From positions 1 through 11,261 of the forward strand of contig SFHU01000097.1 in the NCBI GenBank assembly GCA_004555535.1: a DNA stretch of 11,261 nucleotides. The letters run 5' to 3'. Source of the DNA: Clostridiales bacterium (lineage in GTDB: Bacteria > Bacillota > Clostridia > Christensenellales > Aristaeellaceae). Shown piece after piece: positions 5,378 through 11,261 of this stretch. The position numbers were made by a program, and so were the translations under genes. The notes beneath the pieces were generated by a model, which worked only from the letters and a program-made list of their open reading frames with translations, searched no databases and had not been told where the DNA came from. Every line of letters starts with the position of its first letter. Within the stretch, counting starts at the first letter, position 1.

Positions 5378-5390
5378 GTCTGTGAAGCAG

Positions 5391-5430
5391 AAAACCAACG
5401 GCCCTCCCCGCCGCAGCGGAGAGGGCCGTT
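5391..5430 (-). terminator. Terminator of the division cluster after ftsZ
   Basis: A 15-bp stem pairs 5397-5411 with 5416-5430 around a 4-nt loop. Its single non-Watson-Crick position is a G-U pair in the minus-strand RNA but an A-C mismatch in the plus-strand RNA, which favours leftward use. It is followed on the minus strand by GGTTTTC. It starts 16 bp after the ftsZ stop and faces the terminator of the convergent gene. Confidence 0.8.
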
Positions 5431-5446
5431 TCATGCTTTTCTGATC

Positions 5447-6784
5447 TTACTTTCTGCGCATGTACGCCGGGATGCCGTCCATGAAAGAGCGCGGGGAGCG
5501 CGCCTCCTCGCGGCGATCCTGCTCGGCAGGGGCCTGCGCGACAGGCGTCTCCGGAATGTTCGCGTAGGGCGAAACGCGCTGCTGGCCGCCGACGCCCTCG
5601 TTGACAAAGGCGGGCACCTCGGGATCTGCGCCCGGCGTGCCGCCCGTCACGGGCGCATAGCCGCCAGTCACCGGGGTATACGCGGGATCATAGCGGGTAT
5701 AGGGGCTGCGCTGGGCCGCCGGCTGCGGCTGGGACTGATACGTCGTGCCAACGCTGTACTGCGGCACATACGCCGCCTGGGACGGCAGGGAAGCCGGACG
5801 CTCCGCGCTGCTGGCGCGCGGCGGGAACGGCACCTTCTCAAAACCCGTGGCGATCACGGTGATGTGCACCTCGTCCTCCAGCGCGTCGTCGATGCTCGCG
5901 CCGAAGATGATGTTCGCCTCGCTGTCCGCCGCGGCGGTAATCATCTCGACCGCGTCGTTGATGTCGACGATGCTGCAATTCGAGTTGCAGGTCACGTTGA
6001 TCAGCACAGCACGCGCGCCGTCGATGCTTGTCTCCAGCATCGGGGAGGAAATCGCGTTCTGCGCGGCGTCGGCCATGGCCTTTTCGCCCTTGCCGATGCC
6101 GATGCCCAGATGCGCCATGCCGCCCGACTCCATGACGGCCTTGACGTCCGCGAAGTCGAGGTTGATGATGCCGGTCTGGGAGATCAGGTCGCTGATGCCC
6201 TGAATGCCCTGACGCAGCACGTCGTCCGCAAAGTTGAATGCGCCCTTGAAGGAGGTGCCCTTCGGACAGACCTGGAGCAGGCGCTCGTTGGGGATGACGA
6301 CCAGCGTGTCCACGCGCTGCTTGAGCTCGTCAATGCCGGCCTCCGCCTTGCGCATGCGGGTCTTTCCCTCAAAAGCAAACGGCTTGGTCACCACCGCGAT
6401 GGTCAGGATTCCCATGTCGCGCGCGATCTCCGCCACCACGGGCGCCGCGCCGGTGCCCGTGCCGCCGCCCATGCCCGCGGTCACGAACACGAGATCCGCA
6501 CCCTTGAGCGCGCTGGCGATCTCCTCGCGGCTCTCCTCGGCGGCTTTCTTGCCGATTTCGGGCGTCGCGCCCGCGCCGAGGCCCTTGGTGAGCTTTTCGC
6601 CGATCTGGATCATGGTCGCCGCCCGGCTGGTGCGCAGCGCCTGCACGTCGGTGTTGACCGCAATAAAGTCGACGCCGGTCACGCCGCAGTCGACCATGCG
6701 GTTGAGCGCGTTTCCGCCGCCGCCGCCGCAGCCGACGACCTTGATGGAAGCTGCCGGACGCTCGTCCATTTCAATTTCAAACAC
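5447..6784 (-). CDS. ftsZ: Cell division protein FtsZ
   Basis: Tubulin-like GTPase that polymerises into the cytokinetic ring and recruits the divisome at midcell. The 445-residue protein has the N-terminal glycine loop GCGGGGGN (18-25), the tubulin signature GGGTGTG (107-113), a PNERLL motif (165-170) and the T7 catalytic loop NLDFADV (208-214) with D210 and D213. After the globular part (to about 318) comes a proline/glutamine-rich linker of roughly 115 residues containing two PVTGG repeats (371-375, 378-382). The conserved tail GIPAYMRRK (437-445) binds FtsA. The start is GTG at 6784, supported by AAAGGGGGAT at good spacing; the in-frame ATG five codons later has no such site. It follows ftsA by 54 bp and ends at a terminator. 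It should be co-expressed with ftsA from the promoter at 8106-8134. Confidence 0.98.
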   Translation of the reverse strand: MFEIEMDERPAASIKVVGCGGGGGNALNRMVDCGVTGVDFIAVNTDVQALRTSRAATMIQIGEKLTKGLGAGATPEIGKKAAEESREEIASALKGADLVFVTAGMGGGTGTGAAPVVAEIARDMGILTIAVVTKPFAFEGKTRMRKAEAGIDELKQRVDTLVVIPNERLLQVCPKGTSFKGAFNFADDVLRQGIQGISDLISQTGIINLDFADVKAVMESGGMAHLGIGIGKGEKAMADAAQNAISSPMLETSIDGARAVLINVTCNSNCSIVDINDAVEMITAAADSEANIIFGASIDDALEDEVHITVIATGFEKVPFPPRASSAERPASLPSQAAYVPQYSVGTTYQSQPQPAAQRSPYTRYDPAYTPVTGGYAPVTGGTPGADPEVPAFVNEGVGGQQRVSPYANIPETPVAQAPAEQDRREEARSPRSFMDGIPAYMRRK

Positions 6785-6838
6785 AGGAAATCCCCCTTTT
6801 GTTTCGCTTGAGGTTATCTAGAAACCCGCCATGCGCGG

Positions 6839-8017
6839 TTACTTGCCGAAGATACGCCGGATACGGCCCAGCAGGCCTTCCTCCTGCTCCTCCATCTCGA
6901 TGGTGTTGTACACCAGCTCGAGCAGGCCGCTGCCGCTGGCATAGACCTGCGCCGGCTTGAGCTTGACCGTCTTGGCCGTCGCCTCGCGCACGTTGCGCGA
7001 GAGCTTGCCCGCCGCGTAGACGCGCGCGCCGGACATCGGCATCAGGCCGCCGCCCGTAAAGTAGACGTTGGACCAGTTGCCCAGCCGGATGCCGCTCTTC
7101 TTGATCGCGTCATCCACCATTTCGAGCATCTCGTCCACGCGCGCATCGACGATCATGCTGACCTGCTCGCCGGAGAAGCTCTCCAGCTGGCCGTTTTCAC
7201 CCTGTACCTCGATCTGCGTGTTCTTCGGCGCATTGAATGTGTAGCTGCGCTTGATCTTTTCGCACATGTCAAATGGCTTTTCCAGGCCGTATGTCAGATC
7301 CAGTGTGATATGCGCGCCGCCGACAGGCAGCACCTTCTGCCAGATGAGCGCGTCTCCCTCGACGGCCATGACCTCCGTGGACAGATAGCCGACGTCCACG
7401 AGAATCGCCGTGTGATCCCGCTCCTCAAAGGGGATCATCTGCATCGCCTCGCCCACCGAGGTGGAGAAGAAGCCGCGAACCTCGACGCCCAGTTCCTTGA
7501 GCCGCTCGGTCACGTCGTTGATGAAGAACTGGTCGGCGAGCACGAAGCCGATCATGCCCTCGAGCGTGGAGCCCTTGAGATCGACCGGCTCGAGCGTCTT
7601 CTGCCCGCCGTCGACTTTGAACCAGGCCGGCGAGCGGTGGATGATGACGCCTGTCGGCCTGTCCAGCATCTCGGTGGCCTGGCGCTGGAGCTTTTCCACG
7701 TCGGCGCTGGTGACCTTGGGATCCGCGCCCTGCAGGGCGACGCTCGATTCAATCACGTAGACACGGACAAACTCGCCCGGTACGCCGACGTAAACCTCCT
7801 TGATGTGGGTGCCGACCTTGTTTTCCGCCGCCTCCAGCGCGCTGGCGATTGCGTCGCTGACCTCACCCGGGGCGTTCCATTCCCCGTTCATGAATCCATC
7901 ATACTGCGCCATTCCGGCAGAGGTGATGGTCACCTTCTGGTACGCGCTCTCCTCGGCAAGCAATACCAGCACCTTGGACGTGCCAAAGTCCACAACCGCC
8001 GTCGCTTTTTTCATCAT
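6839..8017 (-). CDS. ftsA: Cell division protein FtsA
   Basis: Actin-like ATPase that tethers FtsZ filaments to the membrane and links them to later divisome proteins. The 392-residue protein has the phosphate-1 motif DFGTSK (10-15), an SHS2 (1C) insertion (about 80-160), the phosphate-2 motif VDVGYLSTEV (207-216) and the adenosine motif TGGGL (321-325). The C-terminus GLLGRIRRIFGK (381-392) is an amphipathic membrane-targeting helix, the hallmark that separates FtsA from MreB and DnaK relatives. I chose the first of two adjacent ATG codons (8017), with AGGAG 11 nt upstream. It has its own promoter and a leader with a stable hairpin, and precedes ftsZ, so the pair forms a transcription unit within the cluster. 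Confidence 0.96.
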   Translation of the reverse strand: MMKKATAVVDFGTSKVLVLLAEESAYQKVTITSAGMAQYDGFMNGEWNAPGEVSDAIASALEAAENKVGTHIKEVYVGVPGEFVRVYVIESSVALQGADPKVTSADVEKLQRQATEMLDRPTGVIIHRSPAWFKVDGGQKTLEPVDLKGSTLEGMIGFVLADQFFINDVTERLKELGVEVRGFFSTSVGEAMQMIPFEERDHTAILVDVGYLSTEVMAVEGDALIWQKVLPVGGAHITLDLTYGLEKPFDMCEKIKRSYTFNAPKNTQIEVQGENGQLESFSGEQVSMIVDARVDEMLEMVDDAIKKSGIRLGNWSNVYFTGGGLMPMSGARVYAAGKLSRNVREATAKTVKLKPAQVYASGSGLLELVYNTIEMEEQEEGLLGRIRRIFGK

Positions 8018-8050
8018 ACGATCTCATGCTCCTGTCTGCCTGCATGTATA

Positions 8051-8070
8051 TCCGCCTCCAAAAAGGCGGA
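8051..8070 (-). promoter_or_regulatory. Hairpin in the ftsA leader
   Basis: A perfect 7-bp stem, TCCGCCT (8051-8057) and AGGCGGA (8064-8070), encloses a 6-nt loop in the roughly 80-nt ftsA leader. No T-run follows on the minus strand, so it is not a standard terminator. It could stabilise or be a processing site in the ftsAZ mRNA. Confidence 0.5.
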
Positions 8071-8105
8071 AGAAATCATCTTATTTGCTATTATTATGCG
8101 AGTTT

Positions 8106-8134
8106 ATTGTAACCGATTATGCCCTTTCTTTCAA
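8106..8134 (-). promoter_or_regulatory. Internal promoter for ftsA-ftsZ
   Basis: On the minus strand TTGAAA (8129-8134, 5 of 6), a 17-bp spacer and TACAAT (8106-8111, 5 of 6). It sits in the 158-bp gap between ftsQ and ftsA, which is AT-rich compared with its surroundings. No terminator separates it from ftsQ, so ftsAZ can receive both this transcription and read-through from murD-ftsW-ftsQ. Confidence 0.85.
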
Positions 8135-8175
8135 GCCACTTGAGCAAATTTTGTCCATTTTCGGCCGATTTTTCC

Positions 8176-9003
8176 TCAGCCCGGCGTCGCCGTAGGGCCG
8201 ATGGTCGGCGTCGCGGTCGGCACCGGCGTAGGCGTGGGAAGCTTCGGCGGGATGTAATGCGCCTTCTTTCCGCTGGAAACATCGATCCTGGCGCCGCACA
8301 GATCGTCCTCCACCTCCCGCTGCGTGATGATCTCCCGCGCAATCAGCAGCTTGGTCTTAAGGCTTGTGCTGTCGCCCAGCTCGATCTTCGCGCTCTCGGA
8401 GGTCATCACGAAGAGGTCGTCAAAGTTCGTCACATCCAGCTGCGATACGCGGGCCAGCATGTTCGTCTCCTCCAGCGCCTGCAGCACGAGGCTCATCTCC
8501 TCCAGCTGGTTTGTGTCGCTCACAGGGAGCTTTTCGCCCGCAATGATCCACACATTTTCCTCGATGTCAAAGCCCGTGATCTTGGGTCCCGCCACGTTGG
8601 TCGGATAGTCGCCGCCCGTGCATTCGAGCACGACGCCCTGTCCGTCGATCACATAGTAGATGCCCAGCACGCGGACCACGCCCTCGCCCAGCCGCTCGTT
8701 GATGCGGATGGTCAGCCTGCCTTTGTAGTCAAAGTCATAGCCCTCGAACTGGATATAGCGGTTCTTCTCCAGGTTTTCCTTCATGTGCGTCACCGCGCGG
8801 CCCAGCAGATGGTCGCCGGTCTGCACGCCGCTCTGCGTGATGATCTCTTCGCTGAGCAGGTTCCGGTTGCCCACGACCATGATGTCGCGCACGATGAGCA
8901 CCCGGCTCAGCGTCAGCACCAGCAGCAGTGCCAGCGCCGCCGCCGTCATGCCGGCCATCAGCAGCGTCCGGCGAACCGCCCCTTTTCGCTTTCTTGGCTT
9001 CAT
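8176..9003 (-). CDS. ftsQ: Cell division protein FtsQ/DivIB
   Basis: Single-pass membrane protein of the divisome, acting outside the membrane as a scaffold with FtsB/DivIC and FtsL. The 275-residue product has a short basic cytoplasmic tail (KPRKRK), one transmembrane segment (about 14-37), and a POTRA-like domain starting at VRDIMVVGNRNL (38-49). A beta domain ends at about 240. The tail (254-275) is a Pro/Thr repeat, PTPTPVPTATPT and onward, outside the conserved fold. The ATG at 9003 overlaps the ftsW stop by 4 bp and has GGAGG at 9 nt, so translation is coupled to ftsW. FtsQ sequences diverge widely; the call rests on topology, POTRA-like start and position between ftsW and ftsA. A longer open frame up to 10155 overlaps ftsW and is not real. 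Confidence 0.9.
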   Translation of the reverse strand: MKPRKRKGAVRRTLLMAGMTAAALALLLVLTLSRVLIVRDIMVVGNRNLLSEEIITQSGVQTGDHLLGRAVTHMKENLEKNRYIQFEGYDFDYKGRLTIRINERLGEGVVRVLGIYYVIDGQGVVLECTGGDYPTNVAGPKITGFDIEENVWIIAGEKLPVSDTNQLEEMSLVLQALEETNMLARVSQLDVTNFDDLFVMTSESAKIELGDSTSLKTKLLIAREIITQREVEDDLCGARIDVSSGKKAHYIPPKLPTPTPVPTATPTIGPTATPG

Positions 9004-10166
9004 GCCCGCTTTCCTCCATCGTCCCTCCGGCGGTGCTCCTGACCGGCAAGTGCGCGGCCGGAGCCGCGTGAAATATTCAGCAGGATGCCGGCCGCCGCCA
9101 TGATCATCGTGACCGATGTGCCACCCGCGCTGAAAAACGGCAGCGGCAGCCCCGTCGTGGGCAGGATGCCCGTGACGACGCCCATGTTGATGAACGCCTG
9201 CAGGCCGATCATCGAGGTGATGCCCGCACCCAGCAGGCAGCCGTAGCGGTCCCGGCAGGAGAGGCTCACCCGCAGCCCGGCAAAGACGAACGCCGCAAAC
9301 AGCGCAAGGACCGCCGTGCAGCCCAACAGCCCGAAATCCTCGCCCACAATCGCAAAGATGAAGTCCGACTCCGGATAGGGCAGGTAGGCGAACTTCTGCT
9401 TGCCCTGTCCCAGGCCCATGCCCAGCACGCCGCCGGAGCCCAGCGCGATCAGCGACTGCGAGAGCTGGTAGCCCTCGTCGCTCATCTTCGCGAACGGATC
9501 CCGGAAGGAGAGCAGGCGCTCGCGCCTGTACGGCGCGCTCCACGCGTAGAACGCGCCCACGCCCAGGCCCATGACGCTCAAAAGCGCCATGTGGCGCTTT
9601 TTGAGTCCCGCGCAGAAGAGCATGATGAGCGCGCAGATCAGGATGCTGCCGCCCGTGGAGAGGTTCGGCTGCTCCAGAATCAGCAGAAACATGACGCCCG
9701 GCACCACCAGCAGCGGAAGCACGCCGCCCAGGAGGCTGCCAAGCGCCTCGCCGCGCCGATCCAGCGCCCCCGCCATGAAGATCACCATCGCGTATTTCGC
9801 CAGCTCGGAGGGCTGCATGCTCAGCCCGAAGAGACTCAGCCAGCGCCGGGAGCCGTTGATGCTCACGCCGATGCCCGGAATAATCACCAGCACCAGCAGC
9901 AGCGCGCTCAGCGCCAGCAGCGTCAGCGTCACGCGGGGCTCGCGATAGACCCGGTAGGGCACCCGGGAGAGCACGGCGCAGGCGACTGCGCCCAGGCCGA
10001 TGCCGATCAGCTGCTTTTTGACCGCAGAGAGCGCGTCCCCGGTGGCCGCCCGCTGATAATACGTCGCGCTGAACAGCGTGATCAGCCCCAGCACCAGCAG
10101 CAGCACCATGATCGTCACGACGGTCTTGTCGCAGCTGCGGCGCGTCCGCTCCCATTCCCCGCGCAT
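9000..10166 (-). CDS. ftsW: Peptidoglycan glycosyltransferase FtsW (SEDS family)
   Basis: Polytopic membrane enzyme that polymerises lipid II into septal glycan strands together with a class B PBP. The 388-residue protein has about ten hydrophobic segments. Family motifs are NGSRRWL (104-110), QPSELAK (118-124), EQPNLSTGG (165-173), GSGGVLGMGLG (243-253), PYPESDFIFA (263-272) and LPTTGLPLPFFSAGG (335-349). D268 fits the catalytic aspartate of SEDS enzymes. The ATG at 10166 follows GGAGGGG. RodA and SpoVE are close relatives; FtsW is preferred because the gene lies directly after murD and overlaps ftsQ. No cognate PBP gene is in the window; it would be expected upstream beyond the right edge. 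Confidence 0.95.
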   Translation of the reverse strand: MRGEWERTRRSCDKTVVTIMVLLLVLGLITLFSATYYQRAATGDALSAVKKQLIGIGLGAVACAVLSRVPYRVYREPRVTLTLLALSALLLVLVIIPGIGVSINGSRRWLSLFGLSMQPSELAKYAMVIFMAGALDRRGEALGSLLGGVLPLLVVPGVMFLLILEQPNLSTGGSILICALIMLFCAGLKKRHMALLSVMGLGVGAFYAWSAPYRRERLLSFRDPFAKMSDEGYQLSQSLIALGSGGVLGMGLGQGKQKFAYLPYPESDFIFAIVGEDFGLLGCTAVLALFAAFVFAGLRVSLSCRDRYGCLLGAGITSMIGLQAFINMGVVTGILPTTGLPLPFFSAGGTSVTMIMAAAGILLNISRGSGRALAGQEHRRRDDGGKRA

Positions 10167-10222
10167 AAAGCCCCTCCTCCGGCTGCCTCAGTCTGTCCTC
10201 ATTCGCAGCCGAAGGCGCGCGC

Positions 10223-11261
10223 TCAGAGCGCCATCACCTTTTCCTTGAACACCCTGCCGCGGTGCTCGTAGTCCGTAAACATGTCAAAGCTCGCGCAGGC
10301 CGGGGACAGCAGCACACAGCCGCCCTCCTGCGCCAGCTGCCGGCAGGTAGCCAGGCAGAGGTCGAAGTCATAGCCTGTCATCGTGTAGGCCGTGTAGCCC
10401 ACGCGCTCGAGCGCCGCACGGATTTGCTCCGCCGTATCGCCGATGAGCACGCAGTGCGCGATCTGCGGCGCCGCCTTGATCGTCTCGGCCAGCGGGTCGA
10501 AGGAGACCTTCTTGTCGCTGCCGCCGAGGATGAGCACCGTCGGTTTTGTCATCGTCGCGATGGCCTTCTGCGTCGAATCGACGTTGGTGCCCTTGGAGTC
10601 GTTGATCCAGGTCACGCCGTCCAGCTCGCGCACGGTCTCGATCCTGTGCTCCACACCCTTGAAGGTGCGCAGCACCTCGCGCATCGTCTCCGCCGGGACG
10701 CCCAGCGCACCGGTGATGCACACCGCCGCCAGCGCGTTTTCCAGGTTGTGCGGTCCAGGGATGAAGACCTCGTCCGTCCGGCAGACCGCCTCGCAGCGCT
10801 CGCCCATCTTCAGCACGATGTAGCCGTCCTCGACATAGGCGCCGTAGGGCACGGCCTCTCTGCGGGAGAACCAGGCGATATGGCCCTTCAGGCCCTCCGC
10901 CATTTTCCGGCAGGTCGCGTCGTCGTAGTTGAAGACGGCGACGTCCTGCGCCGTCTGGTTGGCAAAGATGCGCCGCTTCATCGCGACGTACACGTCCATC
11001 GAGCCGTGGCGGACGATGTGGTCCTCCGTGATGTTGAGCACGGCGCCGACCTTGGGATGGAACGTGCTGATCCCCTCGCACTGGTACGAGCTGACCTCGG
11101 CCACCGTGACGTCGTCATCCCTGGAGATGCCGGCGGTCGCCGTGATCGGGTAGCCGATGTTGCCCACGACGTGCGTGGTGCGCCCCGTCGCGCGCAGGAT
11201 CTCGCCCGCGGTATAGTCCGCGGGGCTGCGCAGGAGGCGGTAGCCGCCGCCCTTGCCGTGC
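10223..11261 (-). CDS. murD: UDP-N-acetylmuramoyl-L-alanine--D-glutamate ligase (MurD), 5' end outside the window
   Basis: Cytoplasmic ATP-dependent ligase that adds D-glutamate to UDP-MurNAc-L-Ala. Only the last 345 residues are in the window, and the frame is open to the right edge (numbering below starts at the edge). Seen: GNIGYP (33-38), VAEVSSYQ (53-60), the MurD core NITEDHIVRHGSM (76-88), K95 of VAMKRRIF (likely the carbamylated lysine), the PGPHNLENALAA segment, INDSKGTNVDST, LILGGSDKK and the C-terminal LLSPACASFDMFTDYEHRG. These identify MurD rather than MurC, E or F. Two oddities: the Walker A motif GTNGKTT expected about 24 residues before GNIG is not readable, and the usual DHLDRH is DHIVRH. 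The stop is 56 bp before ftsW. Any ATG shown inside the window is not the true start. Confidence 0.93.
   Translation of the reverse strand, partial: HGKGGGYRLLRSPADYTAGEILRATGRTTHVVGNIGYPITATAGISRDDDVTVAEVSSYQCEGISTFHPKVGAVLNITEDHIVRHGSMDVYVAMKRRIFANQTAQDVAVFNYDDATCRKMAEGLKGHIAWFSRREAVPYGAYVEDGYIVLKMGERCEAVCRTDEVFIPGPHNLENALAAVCITGALGVPAETMREVLRTFKGVEHRIETVRELDGVTWINDSKGTNVDSTQKAIATMTKPTVLILGGSDKKVSFDPLAETIKAAPQIAHCVLIGDTAEQIRAALERVGYTAYTMTGYDFDLCLATCRQLAQEGGCVLLSPACASFDMFTDYEHRGRVFKEKVMAL

Noticed and set aside
5339..6811. Plus-strand open frame of 490 codons
   Set aside because: Antisense of ftsZ. The translation is Arg/Ala/His-rich low-complexity, typical of a shadow in GC-rich DNA.
7310..8195. 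Plus-strand frames opposite ftsA
   Set aside because: Antisense of a well-supported ftsA gene, with composition typical of GC-rich shadows.
8176..10155. Minus-strand frame extending ftsQ to 659 codons
   Set aside because: The extra part overlaps ftsW in another frame and has no family features. The ATG at 9003 has a good ribosome binding site.

Overview
The window looks like a GC-rich Bacillota chromosome, most likely an anaerobic Clostridia lineage. The evidence is a rubrerythrin, a Clostridia-style thymidine kinase, a cytidylate-kinase-like protein of a type common in Clostridia, division genes in Firmicutes order, strong AGGAGG-type ribosome binding sites, and several textbook vegetative promoters (TTGACA/TTGAAA-like, 16-17 bp, TATAAT-like). 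No genus can be named from the sequence. Almost everything is on the minus strand; the one plus-strand gene encodes a secreted protein.

Layout, left to right. Positions 1-190 hold what appears to be the start of an rRNA operon running left out of the window: an A-tract UP-like element, a near-consensus promoter and a leader with a boxA-like sequence. Next come rubrerythrin (292-894) and thymidine kinase (950-1528), separated by a hairpin that looks like the tdk terminator and also contains the rubrerythrin Shine-Dalgarno sequence. From 1529 to 2038 there is no gene: this stretch has a structured tdk leader, the tdk promoter, a terminator, and a 140-bp sequence repeated in tandem (two full copies and a partial third). 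A cytidylate-kinase-like gene (2039-2662) has its own promoter. A two-gene operon follows, a D-2-hydroxyacid dehydrogenase and a HAD phosphatase overlapping by 4 bp. Back-to-back promoters at 4437-4507 drive that operon leftward and the secreted protein gene (4568-5329) rightward.

The right half (5391-11261) is a compact division and cell-wall cluster transcribed leftward in the order murD, ftsW, ftsQ, ftsA, ftsZ. MurD makes a peptidoglycan precursor, FtsW polymerises septal glycan, FtsQ/DivIB joins the divisome across the membrane, FtsA anchors FtsZ to the membrane, and FtsZ forms the ring. ftsA-ftsZ have an additional internal promoter and ftsZ ends at a strong terminator. murG and murC are not between ftsW and ftsQ, and spoIIGA/sigE do not follow ftsZ.

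This is mostly ordinary core genome. I see no defence island, CRISPR array, transposase or clear new system. The points most worth a second look are the 140-bp tandem structured repeat, the terminator/RBS overlap ahead of rubrerythrin, the missing Walker A motif in the murD fragment at the right edge, and the Pro/Thr-rich segments shared by FtsQ and the neighbouring secreted protein.
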